Assembly (NCBI GenBank): GCA_041936745.1
Contig: JBHGWS010000039.1
Coordinates: 1 to 5,737, forward strand
Direction of reading: 5' to 3'
Source of the DNA: Darwinibacter acetoxidans_A
GTDB lineage: Bacteria > Bacillota > Limnochordia > Darwinibacteriales > Darwinibacteriaceae
Length of the DNA: 5,737 nt
Positions within the stretch are counted from its first letter, which is position 1. Every line of letters begins with the position of its first letter. Shown piece after piece: positions 1 to 5,416 of the stretch. A model generated the notes under the pieces. It was not told where the DNA came from and did no database searches. It was given only the letters and a program-made list of their open reading frames with translations. The translations under genes were made by a program, and so were the position numbers.

Positions 1-450
1 CTCTGCCACCAGTTCATCAAACATCTCCTCAACATAGTGAGCATATTTGGTACTCAGGCGCTTTAAAAATCTGGAGAAGGCCCATTGAGTCGGGACAGCA
101 TCGATCCCCAAAAACAAATCAAATCCGCATACTTCCCGCAGTTGAGCGTTCCTCTTTAACTCCCTGAGTAAACTCGCAACTGTGGAATGCTGATAAACCA
201 TTCCTGCGAGCATTGCATTCCACACAGCACGAACAGGGTAATCGTTTCTGCCTCTAAACCGATCTTTTTCCATTGTCGAAACCAATTTTTCATCGGGCAT
301 TGATTCTAAAACTAATACTAATCTTTCCAAGTCGCCTAATTCTTCAACATCTCTCCACCCAAACAGACTTTTTTGTGGTATAATAGCTATGGTGATGTCC
401 TTTCTGTCGCTGTTTAGCGTGATACTAAACACTTCGACATGAAGGATCAT
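1..450 (-). CDS. Transposase, DUF772/IS5-IS1182-like, N-terminal part (partial)
   Basis: This is the first 150 codons of a transposase that continues beyond the left edge. It would catalyse DNA cleavage and strand transfer of its own insertion sequence. The visible part contains the segment PQKSLFGWRDVEELGDLERL (about residues 25-44), then RGRNDYPVRAVWNAMLAGMV (67-85), LLRELKRNAQLREVCGFD (94-111) and a VPTQWAFSRFLKRL stretch (119-132). This arrangement is typical of the DUF772 N-terminal domain found in front of IS4/IS5-like DDE catalytic domains. The catalytic domain itself is not in the window, so activity cannot be judged. The ATG at 450 follows a TAAAGGGGTG stretch resembling an SD but set very close to the start. 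An in-frame ATG at 519 would add 23 residues but has no SD. No stop or frameshift interrupts the visible part. The IS family assignment is from memory of homologues and is tentative. Confidence 0.8.
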   Translation of the reverse strand, partial: MILHVEVFSITLNSDRKDITIAIIPQKSLFGWRDVEELGDLERLVLVLESMPDEKLVSTMEKDRFRGRNDYPVRAVWNAMLAGMVYQHSTVASLLRELKRNAQLREVCGFDLFLGIDAVPTQWAFSRFLKRLSTKYAHYVEEMFDELVAE

Positions 451-451
451 C

Positions 452-470
452 ACCCCTTTATGTTTGGGGT
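452..470 (-). promoter_or_regulatory. Hairpin masking the transposase ribosome binding site
   Basis: On the minus strand ACCCC (470-466) can pair with GGGGT (456-452) across a nine-base A-rich loop. The GGGG of the 3' arm is the only SD-like sequence in front of the ATG at 450. A transcript containing both arms would hide the ribosome binding site. Such folds in other insertion sequences (IS10, IS50, IS200) reduce transposase made from read-through transcripts. The role here is inferred; the five-base complementarity is seen directly. Confidence 0.4.
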
Positions 471-473
471 CAA

Positions 474-505
474 TTTTAGGCAAACAAGCGTTTTTTGCCC
501 TAAAA
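474..505. repeat. Imperfect inverted repeat upstream of the transposase
   Basis: TTTTAGGCAAA (474-484) is mirrored by TTTGCCCTAAAA (494-505), giving an 11-bp stem with one bulged C and a loop of about nine bases. On the plus strand it is followed by a CGGCCC spacer and then two T-rich runs (512-516 and 521-527), so it could weakly terminate rightward transcripts. On the minus strand no U-rich tail follows, so it is a poor terminator for tex. It could equally belong to the insertion sequence end. Confidence 0.45.
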
Positions 506-550
506 CGGCCCTTTTTCATTGTTTTTTGGGGTAAAGATTATTCCACGTCT

Positions 551-2752
551 TTATAAAACCTTTCCCGGTCGTTCTTTCCTGACATCGCGTTTAGCTCGCA
601 GGGGCCCCCTTTTCATGCTCAGGCTGATCCGCTCCTTTGTTGCATCAACGGCTAAAACGCGTACTGTCACAATGTCGCCTACCTGGACAACATCGGTGGG
701 GTGGCGTACGTAGCTGTCACTGAGCTGGGAGATATGGACCAGGCCCGCTTTTTGCACACCGATATCTACAAAGGCTCCAAAATCCACCACATTTTGAATT
801 GTGCCCTGCAGCGTCATCCCCGGCCGCAGATCTTTTAGGCTGAGGATATCTTCCCTGAAAATGGGCGCGGGCAGTTCGTCCCTGGGATCCCGGCCCGGTT
901 GGCCCAAAGCGGCAATAATATCCCTTACGGTCGGTGCACCCGCAGCCAGTTCCTCCGCTATTTTATTGGCATCCAGCGTTTTCAAACGGTTCTGCACTTC
1001 TTTTAAGGCCGCTTTGTCTTTGAGGGCTGTTTCCCCATAGCCGATGTTTTCCAAAATTTTACGGGCCAAGGGATAAGATTCCGGGTGTACCGCCGTATTA
1101 TCCAAAGGCCTTTCTGCCTCGGCGATCCGCAAAAAACCCGCAGCCTGCTGGAAGGTTTTCGGCCCCAGCCCTTTTACCTTCAGGAGTTCGCCTCGGTTTA
1201 AAAAAGGCCCGTTTTCTTGGCGGTAAGCGACAACCTGCTGTGCCACGTTGGCGGAAAGGCCGGAGACGTGGCGCAAAAGGGGTGCGGAAGCAGTATTCAG
1301 TTCCACGCCCACGTAGTTGACGCAGCTTTCCACAACTGCACCCAATGTTTCGGTAAGCTTTCTTTGGTTTACATCGTGCTGGTATTGGCCAACGCCGATT
1401 GATTTAGGATCGATTTTTACTAATTCCGCCAACGGATCCTGCACCCTGCGGGCGATGGAAATGGCCCCTCTCACGGCAACATCTAAATCGGGGAATTCTT
1501 CCCGGGCTAAATCGGAAGCGGAATAAACTGAGGCGCCGGCCTCATTCACCACCAGATACTGCAGAGCGGGGGCCCGCTTGGCTATTAATTCCGCCACCAG
1601 CTGTTCTGTTTCTCGGCTGGCAGTGCCGTTGCCGATAGTTATTAAAGAAATAGCGTGCTTTTCCACCAAAGCCGCCAAGGTATCCAAGGCTTCCGCCCAG
1701 CGGTTTTGCGGCTGGTGGGGGAAGATTGTGCTTTCGGCCAACAGATCACCAAATTCGTTTACCGCCACAACTTTGCAGCCCGTGCGGTAAGCCGGGTCGA
1801 TACCCAGGATGTTGCGGCCCCTAACGGGGCTTTGCAGGAGTAAATCCCGCAGGTTTTTCGCAAAGATTTGAATGGCGTGTTCTTCCGCTGTTTCTGTCAG
1901 CCGGCTGCGGATTTCCCGCATCAGGCTTGGGGCTAAAAGCCGCTGATACCCATCATTCAGGGCGTTTAAAATAAGGGGGGCGGCAGGGGAATTGCTGTTT
2001 GCAATCACTTCGCGCCGCAAAAGCCCAATAAGCCTTTCTTCGTCAACGGCTATCTGTACCCTGAGCACCTTCAGCCGCTCACCCCGATTGATGGCTAAGA
2101 TTTGGTGAGGAGGGATTTTGCTGATATCTTCTACGTAATCAAAGTACATGGAAAACTCCTGTGCTTCTTTGGTGTCCGTTTCCGCTTTTTGGCTGATCAG
2201 CAAGCCCGTCTGCCAGAAAAACTTGCGGGCTAAATTACGCAGCAGGGGATCATCGGAAAATCTCTCCGCCAGAATATCCTGGGCGCCCTCAAGTGCTTCC
2301 TCAACGGATGCCACGTCGTTTTGGACAAACTTGGCGGCAAGTTCGGCCGGTTTTTGAGGCCCTTGGGTAAAAAGTTGTTCAGCCAAGGGCTCCAAGCCTT
2401 TTTCTTTGGCCGTTGAGGCCCGTGTACGGCGCCTGGGCCTGAAGGGCCGGTAAATGTCTTCGATTTCTTGTAAGGTGACGGCCCGGGAAATCGCTTTATT
2501 GATCTCTTCCGTCAGTTTTTCTTGCTCTTTAATTAAGCGCCTTACTTCTTCTTTGCGCTCTTTTAAATTTCTCAAGTAAGTTAGGCGCTCGCTCAAAGCG
2601 CGCAGGACGATTTCGTCCAATTCTCCCGTTGCTTCTTTGCGGTAACGGGCAATAAAGGGAATAGTATTTCCCTCGTCAAGTAAGCTTATAGTACGTTCTA
2701 CTTGTGAGGCGCCGATTTTCAATTCCTGCGCCAACTGCCTAATTATGTCCAT
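551..2752 (-). CDS. tex: Tex, S1-domain RNA-binding transcription accessory protein
   Basis: This 733-residue protein is a full-length Tex. Tex is a cytoplasmic nucleic-acid-binding protein that acts on transcription and RNA handling; its exact biochemical task is unsettled. Visible in order are the N-terminal helical region with the family signature GNTIPFIARYRKEATGELDE (28-47), a coiled and basic stretch with YRPFRPRRRTRAS (101-113), and a YqgF/RNase H-like domain opening with NILGIDPAYRTGCKVVAVN (314-332). Next come the conserved GVGQYQHDVNQ (453-463), helix-hairpin-helix repeats (about 490-545, with VKGLGPKTFQ), and a C-terminal S1 domain (about 645-716, with GTIQNVVDFGAFVDIGV and GLVHISQLSD). 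The frame is open upstream to 2986, but the start at 2752 is chosen because GGAGGAGG lies six bases before it, the family's N-terminus begins here, and a longer form would overlap the divergent gene. The gene is divergent from the yigZ operon, with the transposase next downstream on the same strand. I see no truncation or missing domain. Confidence 0.97.
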   Translation of the reverse strand: MDIIRQLAQELKIGASQVERTISLLDEGNTIPFIARYRKEATGELDEIVLRALSERLTYLRNLKERKEEVRRLIKEQEKLTEEINKAISRAVTLQEIEDIYRPFRPRRRTRASTAKEKGLEPLAEQLFTQGPQKPAELAAKFVQNDVASVEEALEGAQDILAERFSDDPLLRNLARKFFWQTGLLISQKAETDTKEAQEFSMYFDYVEDISKIPPHQILAINRGERLKVLRVQIAVDEERLIGLLRREVIANSNSPAAPLILNALNDGYQRLLAPSLMREIRSRLTETAEEHAIQIFAKNLRDLLLQSPVRGRNILGIDPAYRTGCKVVAVNEFGDLLAESTIFPHQPQNRWAEALDTLAALVEKHAISLITIGNGTASRETEQLVAELIAKRAPALQYLVVNEAGASVYSASDLAREEFPDLDVAVRGAISIARRVQDPLAELVKIDPKSIGVGQYQHDVNQRKLTETLGAVVESCVNYVGVELNTASAPLLRHVSGLSANVAQQVVAYRQENGPFLNRGELLKVKGLGPKTFQQAAGFLRIAEAERPLDNTAVHPESYPLARKILENIGYGETALKDKAALKEVQNRLKTLDANKIAEELAAGAPTVRDIIAALGQPGRDPRDELPAPIFREDILSLKDLRPGMTLQGTIQNVVDFGAFVDIGVQKAGLVHISQLSDSYVRHPTDVVQVGDIVTVRVLAVDATKERISLSMKRGPLRAKRDVRKERPGKVL

Positions 2753-2758
2753 GCCAAT

Positions 2759-2766
2759 CCTCCTCC
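2759..2766 (-). promoter_or_regulatory. Ribosome binding site that fixes the tex start
   Basis: GGAGGAGG on the minus strand lies six bases upstream of the ATG at 2752. It is close to a perfect anti-SD match and settles the start in favour of 2752 over the longer open frame reaching 2986. Confidence 0.85.
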
Positions 2767-2822
2767 AAATAAGAATATCAGAAGCGGAAGGAAGAAGCAA
2801 AGCAAATGTGGAATTGTGAGGC

Positions 2823-2829
2823 GAGGTGG
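2823..2829 (+). promoter_or_regulatory. Ribosome binding site for the GTG start of yigZ
   Basis: GAGGTGG precedes the GTG at 2835 by five bases. An in-frame TGA at 2832-2834 abuts the GTG, so no longer form is possible. Confidence 0.7.
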
Positions 2830-2834
2830 TTTGA

Positions 2835-3473
2835 GTGTTGGTAGAATACCGGACCGCGGCCAAAAAGGCGGAAGTAACTTTATTTGAAAGAAAATCGAAA
2901 TTTATCGGCAGGATCAAACCGGTGCAAAACACAGCGGAGGCGGAGGCCTTCATAGAAAAAATCAGCAAAAAACATTGGGATGCCACCCATAACGTACCTG
3001 CTTACATTATTGGTGTAAACGGGGAAATTCAAAAATACAGCGATGCCAACGAACCGAGCGGCACAGCTGGCCTGCCCGTTTTGGAAAGTTTAAAGCAGAA
3101 CTCTTTAGTTAATGTGGCCGTAGTTGTGACCAGGTATTTCGGCGGCACCCTTTTAGGCCGGGGTGGTTTGATTCGAGCCTACGGCAGAGCGGCCAGGGAA
3201 GCGATCAATAAAGCGGGGATTGTACGCATGGTACCCGCCAAAAAGATCGCCGTCACAGTCGATTACAGCCACGCGGGAAAAATTGAAAACGAACTGATCA
3301 ATAGGAGGATCAGACTGGCCGATACAGAATATTTAGCGGACGTAACTTTTCACCCCATCTTACAGGCGGAAGAAGTAGGGATCCTGCGGCAGCTGGTCCA
3401 GGAATATACCGCCAATGAATTTGTCTGGGTTGAAGGCGATCAGGTTTACCTGCCAGTACCTTTAAAAGAATAG
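2835..3473 (+). CDS. yigZ: YigZ/IMPACT-family protein (UPF0029 + DUF1949)
   Basis: This 212-residue protein has the usual length for bacterial YigZ. The N-terminal UPF0029 domain (about 15-125), with a ribosomal-protein-S5-domain-2-like fold, shows KSKFIGRIKPV (20-30), HWDATHNVPAYIIG (47-60), EPSGTAGLPVLESL (73-86) and the family signature VVVTRYFGGTLLGRGGLIRAY (residues 97-116 region). The C-terminal DUF1949 domain (about 138-193) has a ferredoxin-like fold. Relatives include E. coli YigZ and eukaryotic IMPACT, a regulator of the GCN2 kinase. The bacterial function is not established, though links to translation are often proposed. The usual DDGEPSGTAG motif reads DANEPSGTAG here (70-79). 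Translation starts at a GTG with SD GAGGTGG. It is the first gene of a tight four-gene run, 11 bases before the next, and is divergent from tex. Confidence 0.95.
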   Translation: MLVEYRTAAKKAEVTLFERKSKFIGRIKPVQNTAEAEAFIEKISKKHWDATHNVPAYIIGVNGEIQKYSDANEPSGTAGLPVLESLKQNSLVNVAVVVTRYFGGTLLGRGGLIRAYGRAAREAINKAGIVRMVPAKKIAVTVDYSHAGKIENELINRRIRLADTEYLADVTFHPILQAEEVGILRQLVQEYTANEFVWVEGDQVYLPVPLKE

Positions 3474-3478
3474 GAGGG
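3472..3478 (+). promoter_or_regulatory. Ribosome binding site overlapping the yigZ stop codon
   Basis: AGGAGGG begins inside the TAG stop of yigZ (3471-3473) and lies six bases before the GTG at 3485. It supports this GTG as the start of the flavin reductase-like gene and suggests coupled translation of the two genes. Confidence 0.75.
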
Positions 3479-3484
3479 CGGAGG

Positions 3485-4045
3485 GTGGCAAAAATTACCC
3501 GAAAACCGCAAACCGGCCTGTATCCCCTGCCGGTAGTTCTGGTGAGCTGTCAAAGTGGAGGAAAGCCGAATATTATAACCTTGGCCTGGGCCGGCATCTT
3601 CTGTTCCGAGCCTGTTTTGGTGGGAGTTGGTATCAGGCCCGAACGCCATTCTTATGGTATAATCAAAGAGTCCGGCGATTTTGTCATCAACATGCCCCGG
3701 CACGGCCAGATAGATTTGGTGGACCACTGCGGGCTGGTTTCCGGCCGGGAGCACGATAAGTTTAAGGAATGCGAATTTACGCCGCTGCCCGCAGAGAAAA
3801 TCGGCGCACCTTTAATTAAAGAATGCCCCGTGAATTTAGAATGCCGGGTTGAGAGGATTATCCCTTTGGGCACTCATGATTTATTTTTAAGCGAGGTCGT
3901 TTTGGCCCACTACAGCGAAGATTGTTTAGTTGATGGAAAATTTGATCTGCCTGCGGCTGAACCGTTAGCTTACGGTTTCGGCCAATATTTCAGCTTGGGG
4001 GAAATATTGGGCCGGCACGGCAGATCGGCTTTAAAAAAGAGGTGA
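3485..4045 (+). CDS. Flavin reductase-like FMN-binding split-barrel protein
   Basis: This 186-residue protein matches the flavin reductase-like/flavoredoxin type of FMN-binding split barrel. Members bind FMN non-covalently and take part in cytoplasmic electron transfer or flavin reduction; the donor and acceptor are not predictable here. Family features are the N-terminal LYPLPVVLVSC strand (12-22), GGKPNIITLAWAG (25-37), a phosphate-contacting region SEPVLVGVGIRPERHSYGII (41-60), the GDFVINMP strand (64-71) and DLVDHCGLVSGREHDKF (77-93). CPVNLECRVERIIPLGTHDLFLSEVV (about 114-139) forms the later strands. There is no signal peptide or iron-sulfur motif. Length is normal for the family. The GTG start is set by AGGAGGG, which overlaps the preceding stop. 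The next gene follows after four bases, so co-transcription is very likely. The broad fold is well supported; the exact substrate is not. Confidence 0.9.
   Translation: MAKITRKPQTGLYPLPVVLVSCQSGGKPNIITLAWAGIFCSEPVLVGVGIRPERHSYGIIKESGDFVINMPRHGQIDLVDHCGLVSGREHDKFKECEFTPLPAEKIGAPLIKECPVNLECRVERIIPLGTHDLFLSEVVLAHYSEDCLVDGKFDLPAAEPLAYGFGQYFSLGEILGRHGRSALKKR
4039..4044 (+). promoter_or_regulatory. Ribosome binding site of the TPM gene within the upstream stop
   Basis: GAGGTG lies five bases before the ATG at 4050 and overlaps the TGA (4043-4045) that ends the flavin reductase-like gene. This indicates translational coupling. Confidence 0.7.
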
Positions 4046-4049
4046 AGCC

Positions 4050-4787
4050 ATGTCAAAGCACAGAAAAAGGGTACTTTTAAGCATTATTTTACTGATCCTG
4101 CTGCCCGCAGCCGTGGGGGCGGCTTCTATTAAATATCCGTCGCCTGTTGGCTTTGTCAGTGATTTTGCGAACGTGATCGATCAGCGCAGCGCTGCGGAAA
4201 TACAGCTGATTGCGGAAAAACTTAAAAAGGAACAGGGGATTGAAATCGCTGTGGTTACGGTGGAGAGCACCGAACCAAGTGATCCCAAATCATATATCAC
4301 GGGGCTTTTCAATGCCTGGGGCGTTGGGGGCCCACAAGACAGCGGCCTTGTAATTTTGCTTTCCGTAGGCGAAGGGGCCATTGAAGTGGAAACGGGCTAC
4401 GGCCTGGAAGGAGCCCTTCCCGACGGCAAGGTTGGGGCAGTTATCGACCAAGAAGGCCTGCCCCACTTTCAAGAAAAGCGTTACGGCCGGGGCTTAGTGG
4501 GCTTAACATCGGCTTATGCCGCAATTTTAGCCGGGGAAGAATTTGAAATTGCAGCAGAAAAGAAAGACTCAGGCTGGCTTTCCGCTTTTATTATCTTTGT
4601 TTTAATTGTACTGCTTTTAAGAAGAAGCAGGCGGTATCCGCCGGGTGGTTCAGCGGGCGGTGGCGGCGGCACACATCGGCCCGTTATAATACCGCGCGCC
4701 GGAATGCCCAGAGGAGGCAGCATCGGCAGAAGCGGGGGCTTTGGCGGCGGCCGCAGCGGCGGCGGCGGTGCCGGCAGGCGTTTTTAA
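4050..4787 (+). CDS. TPM-domain (YgcG-type) secreted, membrane-anchored protein
   Basis: This 245-residue protein starts with a clear signal peptide: basic MSKHRKR, a hydrophobic core at 8-21, and a likely cleavage after VGA at about residue 24. The TPM domain spans about 30-162 and includes VGFVSDFANVID (33-44), QGIEIAVVTVEST (62-74), GLVILLSVGEGAIEVETGYG (99-118), LEGALPDGKVGAVID (119-133) and HFQEKRYGRGLVGLTSAY (139-156). A transmembrane helix (about 176-190) is followed by basic RRSRR and a glycine- and arginine-rich tail (199-245) with near-repeats such as GGFGGGRSGGGG. Predicted topology is TPM domain outside, tail in the cytoplasm. TPM proteins include plant TLP18.3, needed for photosystem II repair and reported to have phosphatase activity; the bacterial role is unclear. 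Length and layout match YgcG-like proteins. The gene starts four bases after its neighbour and is followed by lemA, its common genomic partner. Confidence 0.93.
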   Translation: MSKHRKRVLLSIILLILLPAAVGAASIKYPSPVGFVSDFANVIDQRSAAEIQLIAEKLKKEQGIEIAVVTVESTEPSDPKSYITGLFNAWGVGGPQDSGLVILLSVGEGAIEVETGYGLEGALPDGKVGAVIDQEGLPHFQEKRYGRGLVGLTSAYAAILAGEEFEIAAEKKDSGWLSAFIIFVLIVLLLRRSRRYPPGGSAGGGGGTHRPVIIPRAGMPRGGSIGRSGGFGGGRSGGGGAGRRF

Positions 4788-4794
4788 TCAAAAC

Positions 4795-4800
4795 GAGGAG
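4795..4800 (+). promoter_or_regulatory. Ribosome binding site that decides the lemA start
   Basis: GAGGAG lies nine bases before the ATG at 4810. The same frame is open upstream to 4741, but that part would only read the glycine-coding tail of the previous gene in another frame as a run of alanines, so 4810 is preferred. Confidence 0.65.
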
Positions 4801-4809
4801 CGTGGAAAA

Positions 4810-5373
4810 ATGAAAAGATCGACCCAAATCTTATTGGCAGTTGTCATTGTTTTAATAATCTTAGTAGGTTCAGTTGTGGGGAAGTACAACCAATTAGTCG
4901 AACTGGAGACATCAGTTGACGGCCGTTGGGCCCAGGTGGAAAACCAGCTGCAGAGGCGGGCTGATTTAGTCCCCAATCTGGTTAACACGGTCAAAGGCTA
5001 CGCCAGCCACGAAGAAGGTGTTTTCACGGAAATAGCTCAGGCGCGGGCCCGCCTTTTGGCGGCGAGAACGCCTGCAGACCAAATGGAGGCCAACACCGGT
5101 TTAGATTCCGCTTTGGGCAGGCTTTTGGCCATCAGCGAGGCTTACCCTGATTTGAAAGCGGACACGAGTTTTGTTCGGCTCCAGGACGAGCTGGCGGGGA
5201 CAGAAAACCGAATTGCCACGGAGCGCATGCGCTTTAACGAATCCGTGCAGAATTGGAATGCTACAATCCGCAAATTTCCCACTAACATTTTAGCTAATGT
5301 TTTGGGCAAACAGGCCAAACTGTTCTTCGAGGTTGCGGAAGGGGCCAGGGAAGTGCCGCAGGTGCAATTCTAA
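4810..5373 (+). CDS. lemA: LemA family protein
   Basis: This 187-residue protein is a typical, full-length LemA. An N-terminal membrane segment (about 7-23) follows basic MKRSTQ, so the chain is probably N-in with the helical domain outside the membrane. The domain begins with the family hallmark YNQLVELETSVDGRWAQVEN (26-45), then LQRRADLVPNLVNTVKGYA (47-65) and HEEGVFTEIAQARARL (67-82). It closes with ENRIATERMRFNESVQNWN (132-150), the FPTNILANVLG loop (156-166) and the usual C-terminal V-P-x-V-x-F ending (EVPQVQF). The usual YN in the late motif is FN here (142-143), a mild change. LemA is known in Listeria as the source of a presented formyl-peptide antigen and is structurally a helical bundle; its cellular role is not settled. 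It lies 22 bases after the TPM gene and is last before the hairpin terminator, so it probably ends the operon. Confidence 0.96.
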   Translation: MKRSTQILLAVVIVLIILVGSVVGKYNQLVELETSVDGRWAQVENQLQRRADLVPNLVNTVKGYASHEEGVFTEIAQARARLLAARTPADQMEANTGLDSALGRLLAISEAYPDLKADTSFVRLQDELAGTENRIATERMRFNESVQNWNATIRKFPTNILANVLGKQAKLFFEVAEGAREVPQVQF

Positions 5374-5384
5374 GCAAAACAAAC

Positions 5385-5416
5385 AAACGGTATAGCGCCG
5401 CTGCGCTATACCGTTT
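5385..5416. terminator. Bidirectional intrinsic terminator between convergent genes
   Basis: AAACGGTATAGCGC (5385-5398) is perfectly complementary to GCGCTATACCGTTT (5403-5416), forming a 14-bp stem with a four-base loop. On the minus strand it is followed by TGTTTGTTTTG, a good U-rich tail. On the plus strand the stem's own TTT is followed by AGTTAAATATT, a weaker tail. It lies 11 bases after the lemA stop and overlaps the stop codon (5417-5415) of the converging gene, so it can serve both. Confidence 0.88.

Larger units (their letters stand above)
1..540 (-). mobile_element. Insertion sequence, 5' part only, cut by the window edge
   Basis: The left end holds the start of a transposase gene reading leftwards plus its upstream region, so part of an insertion sequence lies here. 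The outer limit is uncertain. It must fall between the tex stop codon at 551-553 and the transposase start, because tex looks intact to its end. I cannot define a terminal inverted repeat or target duplication, since the other end of the element is outside the window. The end coordinate given is therefore only the outer bound. The element sits just behind tex in the same orientation. Confidence 0.45.

Noticed and set aside
451..519. Longer transposase start at the ATG at 519
   Set aside because: It is in frame without stops, but no SD precedes it and the region contains inverted repeats; kept only as an alternative.
2772..2800. tex promoter, TTGCTT / 17 / TGA-TATTCT on the minus strand
   Set aside because: The extended -10 is fair, but the -35 matches in only three positions and transcription would begin within the SD; too weak to call.
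2753..2986. 78-residue N-terminal extension of tex
   Set aside because: It lies antisense to the yigZ start, is not Tex-like, and a strong SD marks the start at 2752.
3655..3663. TGGTATAAT inside the flavin reductase-like gene as a promoter
   Set aside because: No -35 at a suitable distance (AGGCCC there) and no downstream start that would use it; likely chance in coding sequence.
3446..3873. Minus-strand open frames antisense to the yigZ end and the flavin reductase-like gene
   Set aside because: No SD, no family resemblance, and fully covered by well-supported plus-strand genes.
4685..4690. TATAAT inside the TPM gene as an internal promoter for lemA
   Set aside because: The upstream sequence is GC-rich with no -35, and the codons fit the tail of the TPM gene.
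4741..4809. Alanine-run extension of LemA from a TTG
   Set aside because: It is the glycine-rich tail of the TPM gene read in another frame; the SD and the family start place LemA at 4810.
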